Positions 8,985 through 18,653 of a stretch of DNA of 64,000 bases are shown piece after piece (position 1 is the stretch's first letter; each line of letters opens with the position of its first letter). This stretch comes from Spirosoma endophyticum (GTDB lineage: Bacteria; Bacteroidota; Bacteroidia; Cytophagales; Spirosomataceae): NCBI RefSeq assembly GCF_900112365.1, contig NZ_FOLQ01000002.1, forward strand, positions 310,001 through 374,000, given 5' to 3'. Position numbers and translations under genes: made by a program. A model generated the notes under the pieces. The model ran no database searches. It was given only the letters and a program-made list of their open reading frames with translations, and was not told the origin of the DNA.

Positions 8985-9154
8985 ATACGTTGTTATTAAA
9001 TTTACTCAGATGTTACACCTGGTTGGTATCAATAACGAACGCCCGTCAAGTCGGTTAATTAAAAGGTAGTTAAACCTAATATGCCCAGTTTTTTTGACAG
9101 AATTAAAAAAAGGCTTTTCTGGCTATTGCAATCCTGTTTAATCCTGTCAAAAAA

Positions 9155-10267
9155 TCAATAATCATACACATGCTCAATTTTTACACCCTGCTCGTTCACG
9201 AACCGAACGGTCTTATCTAACCATTTCACCTGTGTTACCAGAGCGACACGTTTCAGCCCGGGTTTGGTCAGAATAGGCTGCGTAAATACCAGCCTGAAAT
9301 CGGGGGAGGCCGGTTGCCATGTGGCGGGGGCCAGGACAGTTAACAGAAGAGCTGAGTTATTGCCCGCAATTTCGCGGAACGTAACGCCCTGCTGCGCCAG
9401 CGCCGATACCGCCGGGTGAAAGGCTTCGTAACGCGGCAGCAGCAATAAAGCCGACCCATCTGCATAGGTTTTAGTGGGAGACACCGAGCCGGGACGGCCT
9501 GTCGTTATGGCAGTGGGCAGTTGGTCTATAATGACGGCTGTTGTTGGCAAGGCTTCGTCGTACGAAGCTTTGGTGCCGAGCTTGATCAGGTACCCATAGC
9601 CCGCTTTAACCAGCAACTCTGTCAGCAACATATACTTACGGTCACACTTACGCAGAAAATGCGTTCCGAAAAACGACGTACCGGAAAGCAACGCAGGAAT
9701 TCGGGACGCGAAGTCGAATTCGTACCAGGGCGACACCCGAATGAAATCCACGTAATCCTGCGCAAACCGGGCATTGAATTTATCTTCATCTGTCACGACT
9801 TCCCCATGGGTCGGGTTAGTCAGCCGCCCAACAATCGTTTCGTAGAGGGACTTCATCGCGTACTCAACCGTGGTGCTTACGCCAATGACCCAGATCATGA
9901 TGTGGTAACCGGTGTTGAACGGAAAGCTGCCCTTTATCTGGTCATATACAACGCTGTAACTTTGCCAGAGCTGTTTAATGTGGCTTACATACGGGAACGT
10001 AGTGGTCGTTTTTACGTGTGCATAATCGGCTATTTCGGCGGGACTGTGCACCAGAAACCATTCGGGATATGTCAGAAACGTCTGATCGGCAGGACGAATG
10101 TGTTCCACCGGTGTTACCGGATGCGGATTGCTGACCAGCCAGTCTTTCGGGACTACGCAGCCTTCTCCAGCCGGAATCGTCAGCGAGTGCCGTCCTTTTC
10201 GGAGAAAAATAAAGCTGGCAACTAGTACCATCAGTACCGTTAAAATGGGGAGTCGGAGCATGAGCAA
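9155..10267 (-). CDS. Membrane-anchored protein of unknown function, last gene of the DUF805-FAD/methyltransferase cluster
   Basis: The 370-residue protein has one strong N-terminal hydrophobic segment (about 4-22, LPILTVLMVLVASFIFL) that could be an anchor or uncleaved signal, then a large domain with a conserved-looking stretch TFLTYPEWFLVHSPAEIADY and a semi-hydrophobic segment YHIMIWVIGVSTTVEYAMKS (about 122-141). The remaining part is mixed alpha/beta. It is 3 bases downstream of the methyltransferase and clearly in the same operon. I do not recognise a named family. Co-localisation suggests an accessory or membrane-tethering role in the same modification pathway. Confidence 0.75.
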   Translation of the reverse strand: MLMLRLPILTVLMVLVASFIFLRKGRHSLTIPAGEGCVVPKDWLVSNPHPVTPVEHIRPADQTFLTYPEWFLVHSPAEIADYAHVKTTTTFPYVSHIKQLWQSYSVVYDQIKGSFPFNTGYHIMIWVIGVSTTVEYAMKSLYETIVGRLTNPTHGEVVTDEDKFNARFAQDYVDFIRVSPWYEFDFASRIPALLSGTSFFGTHFLRKCDRKYMLLTELLVKAGYGYLIKLGTKASYDEALPTTAVIIDQLPTAITTGRPGSVSPTKTYADGSALLLLPRYEAFHPAVSALAQQGVTFREIAGNNSALLLTVLAPATWQPASPDFRLVFTQPILTKPGLKRVALVTQVKWLDKTVRFVNEQGVKIEHVYDY

Positions 10268-10270
10268 TGG

Positions 10271-11131
10271 TTATTTTTTCGTGAACAGCACCATCGTATT
10301 GTCAGACGGATCATTGGCCTGAAGAAGCCGTTTGCCCGCATCTATAAACCCAACGCTCGTAACGATCCGGCTCCATTCCTCGATGGGCTTAAAGTCCTTG
10401 TAGTCTTTCTGATCCGTTTCCCAATCGATGTTCAGACCCAGGTTAAAGACCGTGTGCACGAGCGACACGAACGTAGCCATGTCATCGGTTTTTACGTCAT
10501 GATCACGCAGAATAAACCAGCCGCCCGGCCGCAGAATCCGGCGGATAGACGCCACAAAAAGCGTCAGTTGTTCGGGCCGGGTGTGGTGTAACCCGATCAG
10601 GCACGTAACCAGATCGACGCTCTCGCTGGGAATGGCATCGGGGCTAATGGGCTCAAAATCATGTGACTCAACGAACGTACCGATTTTGGTCAACTGGCCC
10701 CGCTCCATAATGTCGGCAGGGCTGTAGGTGGGCGCTACGTCGTTGATCAGATAAATGGGCTCACTGATGGACAGGTGTTTACGCAAATCACTGATGTACC
10801 GACCCGGCGATCCAATTTCGACGTAGCCATTTATTTTTACATCTGCTGGCAAGAGGTCCAGCATCTGCCGGGTCATTTCTTTTTTCTGCGTTTTGAGCGC
10901 AGGCAGTGCATAGGTCAGCTCCGACAGAAACGGTTTGATACTTGGCAAACGGTTCTGTATGGTTTTATAAATGTCTTCATCCGATGTTTCGGCTTCCGTC
11001 ACTTCCCCAATCAGGTGATGAAATTTATTTTCGGGATATAGATGAAAAACGACCTGAAGAAAACGGTAAAAAGCATCGCGTGATTTCGTCTGATTGAATA
11101 CAGTCCGAAATTCAGAAGTTGTGTTAGTCAT
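10271..11131 (-). CDS. Class I SAM-dependent methyltransferase
   Basis: This 286-residue protein has a Rossmann methyltransferase core from about residue 100: motif I in YVEIGSPGRY, an acidic end of strand 2 (YLINDVAP), motif IV/post-I in SVDLVTCLIGLHH, and the Methyltransf_11-like strand 5 ILRPGGWFILRDHD. The N-terminal 90 residues are helical and lack homology that I can name. It is not of the cyclopropane-synthase type. The gene is sandwiched between the FAD oxidoreductase (17-base gap) and the membrane protein (3-base gap), so all three should work on one substrate. Substrate unknown. Confidence 0.85.
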   Translation of the reverse strand: MTNTTSEFRTVFNQTKSRDAFYRFLQVVFHLYPENKFHHLIGEVTEAETSDEDIYKTIQNRLPSIKPFLSELTYALPALKTQKKEMTRQMLDLLPADVKINGYVEIGSPGRYISDLRKHLSISEPIYLINDVAPTYSPADIMERGQLTKIGTFVESHDFEPISPDAIPSESVDLVTCLIGLHHTRPEQLTLFVASIRRILRPGGWFILRDHDVKTDDMATFVSLVHTVFNLGLNIDWETDQKDYKDFKPIEEWSRIVTSVGFIDAGKRLLQANDPSDNTMVLFTKK

Positions 11132-11148
11132 GGAGAGTAAGGGTTAGG

Positions 11149-12888
11149 TTATAACCTTTCATAATACGTATCCCAAAACACGTTGTGAAACCGAAAATTG
11201 GGATCTAGTTTTTTCTTGAGCGCGAACAGCTTTCCGGCATTTGGATACGCCCGGTGAAACTGTTCCGACGTAGCATGCGCCTGATAGGGGAGGTAGTACG
11301 CGCCACCAACCGACACAGCCGCATCGATCAATTCGCGGGTCCAGATCGCTACTTCATTTTTAGCAATTTCACTGGTCCGCTGTTTGTAATACACTACAAA
11401 CGCAAAAACCTCTTCGCGCGCCCAGGCCAGGTACGAACCTGAATCGGGGAGGGCGTGGCGAATGGATACGTTGATGACATTAACATGATACCGATTAAAA
11501 ATCTCGCTCATCTTTCCGGCAAACTCGTCGAAGTGTCGCACGGGTACGAAATACTCCTGCAACACGTAGGTGCGCTTCGTGCGGGAGCGGGGTTCGAGTT
11601 CGGCCACGTCGTAGCCGGCTTCGTAGTTTCGCCAGTGGATCGGCTTGCTTAGATAAAGAAGCGGATCGACTATGTGCTCCCGACGCCAGTTGCCAAAGAA
11701 CGTCTCTGTAAACGCCCACAGAAAATACCGCTCCAGCGGATAGGATTCGCGCAACGGCATCAGCCGGGTTTTAACCGTTGGTTTCTCCAGTGTCTTAACC
11801 CACGTAACGGCCCGCATGTTTGTGAACGAAGGCGGATACATGTCGCCGTTATGAAAAACCGCTTCGGGATTGTCGCGGATGGAATCGGCAAAATAAGTGC
11901 GGTAATTTGGGCGTGTCAGCTTGTAATATTCGCGCCGAACGGCCAGATTTTCTTCGAGGTCGAGTTCGACTGATACAATAATGCCAATGCCATTGTAGCC
12001 ACCGATAGCGCCGAAAAATACCTCCGGATTTTCGGTCCGGCTAGCCCGAACGAGTGACCCATCAGCCAGAACAATGTTCATGGAACGGACGGCCAGAATG
12101 AGTGGACCGTGCCCCATGTATCGACCATGACAATTTACGCTTAGTGCACCACCTACGGTGAAATTCGCGTAGGTCTGCATGATCTTGATACTCAGATCGT
12201 GGGGATCAATAAATCGCTGAATGTCGCACCAGCGAATACCTGCCTGAACACTGATGGTACGGTCGTCTTTCGAGAAATCAAGAACCTGATTCAGGCCCCG
12301 CATATCTATGTGCAGGCTATGCGAACTGGCCGTTTGCCCACCCATGCTGAACCGTCCACCCCCCACTGAAACGGGACCAGTCGTGCTACGTATCCGCTCC
12401 CGCAACTCATCGACCGATAAGGGTCGGAAGACCTCGGCTACCACAACCGGGTTCAACTGCGTTACGTCGTTGATGATACGTTCCTTGGTGTTGAGATTTG
12501 GAATTAGCTGGCCGGTATCGTTTTTGAAGTAGTCGGCGGCTTCGTCTGGCACGGTTCCGAAGGTGTTAATTTTCGGCGTACCTTTTTTGAAGCCTAATTG
12601 ATAAAATAACCAGATTGGCCCCAGCACCGGAATCAGAACGGCAAGCAGCCAGTAGCCCGATCGGTTCGCGTCATGCAGTCGCTTCGTGGCCGTCGCAAAC
12701 AGGGAACCAACCAGAAGTGGATAGAGAAAATACGTCGCCCAGACGCCAACGAGATCGTGCAGGGCGGTATGCAATACGTAAAAAGTACTCCAGATAAAGG
12801 TAGAGACAATCCAGTACGTTGCGCGGTGGATACGGCCCCGGCTTGTGAAAAGAAGGTAACTGAGAGGAAGTTTATCTTTTAAGCGCAT
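11149..12888 (-). CDS. Fusion protein: DUF805 membrane domain + FAD-linked oxidoreductase
   Basis: Residues 1-110 form a DUF805 membrane domain (start FTSRGRIHRATYW, helices around WIVSTFIWSTFYVL, FLYPLLVGSLFA and GYWLLAVLIPVLGPIWLFY, and the family signature ATKRLHDANRSG). After a linker, residues about 150-579 form an FAD_binding_4/VAO-type oxidase: VSVGGGRFSMGGQ, an FAD-contact stretch YANFTVGGALSVNCHGRYMG, and AIGGYNGIGIIVSVELDLE, with a C-terminal substrate domain ending in a typical FRFHNVFWDTYYERL tail. In other proteins these parts are separate, so the fusion tethers the oxidase to the inner membrane and suggests a hydrophobic or membrane-embedded substrate. It is the first gene of a three-gene operon with a methyltransferase and a membrane protein. 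A CAAATATA on the plus strand just before the start (12897-12904) could be a -7 box, giving a nearly leaderless mRNA. Confidence 0.88.
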   Translation of the reverse strand: MRLKDKLPLSYLLFTSRGRIHRATYWIVSTFIWSTFYVLHTALHDLVGVWATYFLYPLLVGSLFATATKRLHDANRSGYWLLAVLIPVLGPIWLFYQLGFKKGTPKINTFGTVPDEAADYFKNDTGQLIPNLNTKERIINDVTQLNPVVVAEVFRPLSVDELRERIRSTTGPVSVGGGRFSMGGQTASSHSLHIDMRGLNQVLDFSKDDRTISVQAGIRWCDIQRFIDPHDLSIKIMQTYANFTVGGALSVNCHGRYMGHGPLILAVRSMNIVLADGSLVRASRTENPEVFFGAIGGYNGIGIIVSVELDLEENLAVRREYYKLTRPNYRTYFADSIRDNPEAVFHNGDMYPPSFTNMRAVTWVKTLEKPTVKTRLMPLRESYPLERYFLWAFTETFFGNWRREHIVDPLLYLSKPIHWRNYEAGYDVAELEPRSRTKRTYVLQEYFVPVRHFDEFAGKMSEIFNRYHVNVINVSIRHALPDSGSYLAWAREEVFAFVVYYKQRTSEIAKNEVAIWTRELIDAAVSVGGAYYLPYQAHATSEQFHRAYPNAGKLFALKKKLDPNFRFHNVFWDTYYERL

Positions 12889-13140
12889 AGACTCAACAAA
12901 TATACGCGGGCGCCTGTTTTAGTAGCTGATTGATACGCACTTGTTAGTAAAAGGTAAGTAAAGCGTGCAACCCATCTACTCAGAAGAAGTATAGGGTAAA
13001 ACAGTGGTTTTATTGGATAATAGTTCGTAAATACACATTAATGACCTTTTGCATTATTAAATCGGTCTGTTTGCCAAAACAAAAGGGAGGAAAAGTCGAT
13101 TACACTTGTATAGTATATGTACAGCCATAGCTAAACTATT

Positions 13141-15513
13141 ATGACAACTCCTATAAACCGTACCGGAACGCCGGATTCTTCTGTGTGGGCGCGTAACCCC
13201 AAGAATGTTGCCTTTATTGGTGACTACCTGCCCCGTCAGTGCGGAATTGCTACGTTCACGGCTGATCTTTATAAATCGTATAATTCGTTCATCCCTGCTT
13301 CCAATGCGTTGGTCGTATCGGTCAATGACACGCTGGAGGGCTACGACTATCCGAGCGAAGTTCGGTATGATTTCTACCAGCATGATCAGGACGCCTATCG
13401 GAAAGCGGCTGAGTTTTTAAATTCAAAAGATGTCGATGTTGTTTGTCTGCAACACGAGTACGGCATTTATGGTGGACAGGCCGGCAGTCATATTCTGACA
13501 CTGCTGCGTAACCTGACGATGCCTGTTGTGACAACCTTTCACACAATTCTGAAAGACCCCAGCAAGGAGCAGCTACTGGTTCTGAAAAGCATTGCTGACC
13601 TCTCATCCCGAGTGGTCTGTATGTCGGAGAAAGGACGTGATTTTCTGATCAATATTTACGAAGTTCCCGAAGAGAAAATAGACCTGATTCCACACGGCAT
13701 ACCTGATATGCCCTTCGTTGATCCCCATTTCTACAAGGATAAATTTGGCATGGAAGGCAAACATACGTTACTGACGTTTGGGTTGTTGTCGCCAAATAAA
13801 GGCATTGAAAACGTAATCAGAGCGCTGCCCCGTATTGTGGAGCAGTGCCCGAACGTAGTGTATATGGTGTTGGGGGCCACGCACCCCAACCTGATAAAAA
13901 ATGAGGGTGAAGCCTATCGCGACAGCCTGAAAAAACTAGCGGCCGACTGTGGTGTTCGCGATCACATCCGGTTCTACAATCAGTTTGTGGAGCTGGACGA
14001 TCTGCGCGAGTACCTGGGCTCGGCTGACGTATACATTACACCTTATTTAAACCCGGCCCAAATCACATCGGGCACCTTATCCTACGCCTTTGGCTGTGGG
14101 AAAGCCGTGATATCGACGCCTTACTGGCACGCCGAAGAACTCCTCGCCGAAAATCGGGGTATTCTGGTTCCGTTTGGCGATTCTGATGCTATTGCTGAGC
14201 AGGTTATCAACCTGTTCACCGATGAGTCGATGCGTCACGCTATGCGTAAGAAGGCGTATATGATGGGTCGCGAGATGACTTGGGAACACGTTATTCAGTC
14301 GTATGCCAACTCCTTTGCGCAGGCTCGTCAGGAGCGTATGAATACGGTGAACAGCCAGGCGGTTTATATGATGGGTGCCCACAGCAGTTCGGCGTTCAAA
14401 TTGCCTACGATCCGGCTTGATCATCTGTTCCGGTTGACCGATTCAACCGGTATTGTGCAGCACGCCCGGCATCACCTTCCTTTTTACGAAGAAGGCTACT
14501 GCACCGACGATAACGCCAGAGCGCTGATTCTGACTCAGATTCTTCAGGAAACGGGCCTCGGTGATCGCAAGCTGGCGCAGGCCGCCGATAATTATTGCGC
14601 GTTCATAAATCACGCCTACACCGACGATTACCACCGGTTCCGAAACTTCATGAGTTACGACCGTCGCTGGCTGGAAGATATTGGTTCGGATGATAGCACC
14701 GGACGTACCATCTGGGCGCTTGGTACGGTCATTGGTCGTTCCTCCGATCGCAATGCCGTTACCTGGGCCATGAATCTGCTGGAACGCGTCATTCCCACAG
14801 TAGTGTCGATGACGTCGCCCCGTGCCTGGGCGTTCTCGCTGCTGGGTATCTATGAGTACCAGAAAAAATTCAACGACGACCGCCTGGCCAAAACTATTCA
14901 GCGGCAGTTGCTCGATAAACTGATGTTCCGGTATACCGAAACTGCCACCGAAGAATGGCCGTGGTTCGAGAATACCTTGTCCTACGACAATGCTGTTTTG
15001 GCGCATGTATTGCTGCGTTCGGGCGATAAACGGTTGATCGAGATTGGAGTAAATTCCTTAAAATGGCTCGTGAAACTGCAAACCGCCGATCGGAGCAATC
15101 CGGCTGAATCGCCCCGCCATACCAGTCAGGGGCATTTCCAGCCCATTGGGTCGGACGGTTTTTATACCAAAGGCCAGCCTCGCGCTTATTTCGACCAACA
15201 ACCACTCGAAGCGCAGAGTACGATGTCGGCTTGCCTGGCTGCTTTCGAGATAACGGGCGACGATGAATGGCACCGGACAGCGATTCGCGTATTTAAATGG
15301 TTTACGGGGCTCAATGATCTGGGTCTACCCCTTTATGATGAGCAAACGGGCGGTTGCCGCGACGGTCTTCACATTGATCGGGTCAACCAGAATCAGGGCG
15401 CTGAATCAACTTTGTCCTACTTATTAGCTCTGGCTGAGTTGTATACGACGCAGAAGCGACGTACCGACACCAAGTCGGTAAACGTGGGAATGCCCGTATT
15501 GATGAATGGATAA
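13141..15513 (+). CDS. GT4 glycosyltransferase fused to an alpha/alpha-barrel-like C-terminal domain
   Basis: The 790-residue protein begins with a GT-B glycosyltransferase (about 20-400): acceptor-side loop FIGDYLPRQCGIATF, hinge LTFGLLSPNKGIENV, and the GT4 donor site ITSGTLSYAFGCGKAVISTP with an E-rich follow-up HAEELLAENRGILVPFG. Residues about 420-775 form a second, helical domain with motifs EEGYCTDDNARALI, ENTLSYDNAVLAH and DEQTGGCRDGLHIDRVNQNQGAEST, resembling a six-hairpin glycosidase toroid. The gene is followed by its own terminator and then by a GH130 enzyme, a pairing that suggests synthesis and turnover of a mannose-containing oligosaccharide. No signal peptide, so it is cytoplasmic. 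Sugar specificity is inferred only from the neighbour. Confidence 0.88.
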   Translation: MTTPINRTGTPDSSVWARNPKNVAFIGDYLPRQCGIATFTADLYKSYNSFIPASNALVVSVNDTLEGYDYPSEVRYDFYQHDQDAYRKAAEFLNSKDVDVVCLQHEYGIYGGQAGSHILTLLRNLTMPVVTTFHTILKDPSKEQLLVLKSIADLSSRVVCMSEKGRDFLINIYEVPEEKIDLIPHGIPDMPFVDPHFYKDKFGMEGKHTLLTFGLLSPNKGIENVIRALPRIVEQCPNVVYMVLGATHPNLIKNEGEAYRDSLKKLAADCGVRDHIRFYNQFVELDDLREYLGSADVYITPYLNPAQITSGTLSYAFGCGKAVISTPYWHAEELLAENRGILVPFGDSDAIAEQVINLFTDESMRHAMRKKAYMMGREMTWEHVIQSYANSFAQARQERMNTVNSQAVYMMGAHSSSAFKLPTIRLDHLFRLTDSTGIVQHARHHLPFYEEGYCTDDNARALILTQILQETGLGDRKLAQAADNYCAFINHAYTDDYHRFRNFMSYDRRWLEDIGSDDSTGRTIWALGTVIGRSSDRNAVTWAMNLLERVIPTVVSMTSPRAWAFSLLGIYEYQKKFNDDRLAKTIQRQLLDKLMFRYTETATEEWPWFENTLSYDNAVLAHVLLRSGDKRLIEIGVNSLKWLVKLQTADRSNPAESPRHTSQGHFQPIGSDGFYTKGQPRAYFDQQPLEAQSTMSACLAAFEITGDDEWHRTAIRVFKWFTGLNDLGLPLYDEQTGGCRDGLHIDRVNQNQGAESTLSYLLALAELYTTQKRRTDTKSVNVGMPVLMNG

Positions 15514-15575
15514 GTAAAGTTCCGTCTGGCTGCGACAACACCTGACTACATCTGATACGTATTGACTACCTTTTA

Positions 15576-15648
15576 AAGAAGACGCCGAAAACAAATTGCG
15601 CTGAATATTCAGCTTACAATCTTGTTTTCGGCGTCTTCTTCGTTCTAT
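15576..15648 (+). terminator. Terminator between GT4 and GH130 genes
   Basis: A perfect 19-bp stem (15576-15594 with 15622-15640) encloses a loop that itself contains a small hairpin (gctgaatattcagc). T-rich sequence follows. It separates the two carbohydrate genes into different transcription units unless readthrough occurs. Confidence 0.8.
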
Positions 15649-15679
15649 TTTGTGTTTTACTAAAGACCGTACTTAATCA

Positions 15680-17185
15680 ATGAGTATTAAAGCCATTCGC
15701 ACCGGCATCGTTCTCCGGCCTGACCCGACTCGTGTTCTATTCCGGGCTTTTGAACTGGGAAGTACAACCCGTACCCTGAAAATCATTGCGCGGGTGGGCG
15801 GCATGACCGACGAAGAAGCAGCCCAAAAACTAGATGAAGTCATTCGTGAATTTGGTGGTCGTCATTATAAACTCGAACGCTTTCTGTTACAGCGCTTTGA
15901 GCAGGTGAAAACCCATTTGTTAACGGATGAACCCCTGACAACGGAGCGTAAACTGCTGCTAGGTGCGTATTTTACGATGGAATATTCCCTCGAATCGGCC
16001 GCGCTCTTCAACCCGTCCATGATCTGGCATCCTGATCAGACAAACGTCCCACCCGGTTATAAACGCTTTATTTTGAGTTTGCGGGCAACCGGCGAAGGTC
16101 ACGTTTCGTCGATCTCGTTCCGGATGGGGTACATTGACGAGGCCGGAAAAATTATCCTTCGCAAGCCGTCGCGCTACGTAACATCGCCCGAAATAGTCCC
16201 TAACCATCGCTTCAACCGAGCTCAGTTTCTTCGTAAACTTTATGAGTTACGCCTGGAAAACAGCATTCAGGAGAAAATGATGACCGGTCTTGAAGACGAA
16301 TTCAGCCTTCCCGAACTCGAAGCGCAGATCAAACGCGTGCTGGCGCAGTACCGCTATAACGCCGAGTACGAAACGATTGCCAGTGGTTTGCTGGCCCTGG
16401 CTAAATCGAACTACGAAATCCATTTCGAAGACGATCAGAGCCTGGATGAACGCTGTATTTTCCCGACGTCGCCCAATGAAACCAATGGCATTGAAGACGC
16501 TCGTTTTGTGCAGTTTACCGACGAAAACGGTGAAATAACCTTCTATGCTACGTATACGGCCTACAACGGTCGGGTAACGTTTCCGCAACTGCTGGAAACT
16601 AAGGACTTTACTAACTTCAATGTCAGTACGCTGAATGGGGCCGAGGTGTCCAACAAAGGTATGGCCCTGTTTCCCCGTAAAATCAATGGAAAATACGCCA
16701 TGATTTCGCGGCAGGATGGCGAGAACATCTACCTCATGTACTCGGACGATCTTTATTTCTGGCAAATGAAAGAGCTATTGCTAAAACCAACCTATCATTG
16801 GGAGTATGTGCAGTTAGGTAACTGCGGATCGCCCATTGAAACCGAAGCGGGCTGGCTGGTGCTGAGCCATGGTGTTGGCCCTATGCGGAAATATGCCATT
16901 GGTGCGTTCCTGCTCGATCTCAACGACCCCAGCAAAGTAATTGGTCGCACAACAGAGCCCATCCTCAGCCCTGACGAGAACGAACGCGAAGGTTACGTTC
17001 CGAACGTAGTGTATAGCTGTGGTGGACTCATTAACGGAAACGAATTGATAATCCCATATGCCATGGCTGATTACGCCAGCAGTTTCGCCACCGTAAACGT
17101 AGCCGAACTCCTCGCTGAGTTGACAGGGCAAAACCGGAGCAAAATAGAAGACGTAGCCGTTCAGGAAGCCGTGACGGTGAAATAG
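15680..17185 (+). CDS. GH130 family beta-mannoside phosphorylase/hydrolase
   Basis: The 501-residue protein is a five-bladed propeller enzyme of the GH130 family. The family motif normally written GIEDPR appears here as GIEDARF at about 270-276. Upstream NPSMIWHP and RATGEGHVSSISFR fit the first blades, and GNCGSPIETEAGWLVLSHG plus YVPNVVYSCGG and IIPYAMAD fit the later blades. GH130 enzymes cleave beta-mannosidic bonds, mostly by phosphorolysis. The protein is longer than most members (about 310-390) because of an N-terminal extension of about 100 residues and a helical insert at about 180-250. No signal peptide. The partner is the upstream GT4 protein; a bidirectional terminator ends the unit. 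Confidence 0.9.
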   Translation: MSIKAIRTGIVLRPDPTRVLFRAFELGSTTRTLKIIARVGGMTDEEAAQKLDEVIREFGGRHYKLERFLLQRFEQVKTHLLTDEPLTTERKLLLGAYFTMEYSLESAALFNPSMIWHPDQTNVPPGYKRFILSLRATGEGHVSSISFRMGYIDEAGKIILRKPSRYVTSPEIVPNHRFNRAQFLRKLYELRLENSIQEKMMTGLEDEFSLPELEAQIKRVLAQYRYNAEYETIASGLLALAKSNYEIHFEDDQSLDERCIFPTSPNETNGIEDARFVQFTDENGEITFYATYTAYNGRVTFPQLLETKDFTNFNVSTLNGAEVSNKGMALFPRKINGKYAMISRQDGENIYLMYSDDLYFWQMKELLLKPTYHWEYVQLGNCGSPIETEAGWLVLSHGVGPMRKYAIGAFLLDLNDPSKVIGRTTEPILSPDENEREGYVPNVVYSCGGLINGNELIIPYAMADYASSFATVNVAELLAELTGQNRSKIEDVAVQEAVTVK

Positions 17186-17202
17186 ATAGTAGGTCCCTAA
17201 AA

Positions 17203-17240
17203 AAACAGCCAGCTAATGAAAATTAGCTGGCTGTTTCTGT
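17203..17240. terminator. Bidirectional terminator between GH130 and susD-like gene
   Basis: Fifteen-base perfect stem aaacagccagctaat/attagctggctgttt with a short loop, flanked by A-run and T-run, placed between two convergent genes. Confidence 0.85.
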
Positions 17241-17255
17241 TTACTAACTATTGGC

Positions 17256-18632
17256 TTATTTATCCCACCAAACGGGTTGATAAATGTCGCCGACTACGGT
17301 CGCATTTTTGTTGTAGTTCCGTTCGTCCTGCGAGGTGGGCAGACGTAATGGAATCGCTTTTTTATCGGTGTCCTGATTTGCTTTCAGCGCAGGAAAGCCG
17401 GTCCGGCGCCAGTCGTTATAGCCTTCTGGAATCGAAAAGAGCGCTATGTATTTTTGATTGATAATTTTTGCCAGCGTGATAGTTGCCGCCGTTTCGCTGG
17501 CCACTTGTGTCTTGAAAGCGGCCGAAATATCAGCGCCGGTAATTTGCTTCACCGAAGCACTCACTGCCGTATTAAAAGCCGTAGCCGCATCGGCTGCTTT
17601 CCCTGATCGAAGCTGGGCTTCGGCTTCAATAAACTTGGCTTCTACATACGTAGCTAAGGGCGTCGGAGAGTCTGGCGAGGCAATGGCTGGACCTGGATCG
17701 GACACCGCCGTATTATCAGACTCTTCGGGAGCCAGGCCTGAGTAACCACCGGCATCATCTTTTGACACAAAAGAGGCTAGGCGAGGATCACCAGTTGTTT
17801 TCAGGTAATCGACAAAATATTTGCCCATTTTGATATAACCGGTCCGGCTTGATAAAAAATCATACCATTGGTTATAGCTGCCAGCTATGTCATAAAAAAC
17901 GGCCTTCATATCGGGCTGATCGGCCGATACTTTGCTCAACGCGGCCAACGCCTGTGTTGCACTGCCTGATGGATCGGTTTGGCTGAGCCGGTTAGCATAG
18001 CGGGCCTTAATAATATAAGCCGCATTGATCCAGGCTTTCGTGTTGCCATTGAAGATAATATCATCGGCTGCTGGCAGGAATTGATTGGCGGATGAAGGCT
18101 GACTCAGATCCGAGATAGCTCCATCGAGCAGCGTTTGAATCCCTTTGATCACATCTTCCTGTTTGTCATACTTCGGCTGAAAATTTCCTGACAAACCCTG
18201 GGCAGCCTCGCTAAATGGTACGTCTCCCCAGAAGTCGGTGGCTATACCGAAGTTCAGGGCCATTAGTACTTTCGTCATACCCGAGTAATAGGGATTTCCC
18301 TTTCCATACGAATCCAGCAGTGTTCTGGAATTGATGAGCGTACCATTGTAAATTGTAGCCCACTCGTTGGTGATATCCGTTTCGGTGATAATGTATTTTC
18401 CAAACGTCTGCAATTGAAACTGGTTGCCAGCCGTTTGCTGGGCCAATACACTGCTAATACGGGACAACTGACCGCCGTAGGTCGCAAACGTAGACAGCTC
18501 GGCGCCCGACAGTAATAAGGCTGCAGAAGCGGTCTGTGGTGAGTTCGGGTTAATCGCGTACTCATCAAACTGTTTCGTACAGGAACTGGCAGCCAGTGTT
18601 AGGCCCAGCACTGCAATAACTATCTTCTTCAT
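17256..18632 (-). CDS. SusD/RagB-like outer membrane lipoprotein
   Basis: This 458-residue protein has a lipoprotein signal peptide with lipobox ASSC (Cys18) and a SusD-like TPR/helical fold of the SusD-like_2 type: YAINPNSPQTASAALLLSG near the N-terminus, ITNEWATIYNGTLINSR, LNFGIATDFWGDVPFSEA (a hallmark of the family), and a C-terminal GYNDWRRTGFPAL. SusD proteins form the lid over a SusC transporter and bind glycan or peptide ligands at the cell surface. It follows the SusC gene after 21 bases and is transcribed with it. No anti-sigma or regulator gene is adjacent, so regulation is unclear. Confidence 0.95.
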   Translation of the reverse strand: MKKIVIAVLGLTLAASSCTKQFDEYAINPNSPQTASAALLLSGAELSTFATYGGQLSRISSVLAQQTAGNQFQLQTFGKYIITETDITNEWATIYNGTLINSRTLLDSYGKGNPYYSGMTKVLMALNFGIATDFWGDVPFSEAAQGLSGNFQPKYDKQEDVIKGIQTLLDGAISDLSQPSSANQFLPAADDIIFNGNTKAWINAAYIIKARYANRLSQTDPSGSATQALAALSKVSADQPDMKAVFYDIAGSYNQWYDFLSSRTGYIKMGKYFVDYLKTTGDPRLASFVSKDDAGGYSGLAPEESDNTAVSDPGPAIASPDSPTPLATYVEAKFIEAEAQLRSGKAADAATAFNTAVSASVKQITGADISAAFKTQVASETAATITLAKIINQKYIALFSIPEGYNDWRRTGFPALKANQDTDKKAIPLRLPTSQDERNYNKNATVVGDIYQPVWWDK

Positions 18633-18653
18633 GGTATAGTAGCTGTTGAGAAA

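Noticed and set aside
15576..15648. Possible member of the word-repeat hairpin family
   Set aside because: The stem gaagacgccgaaaac has no internal periodicity; it fits an ordinary terminator.
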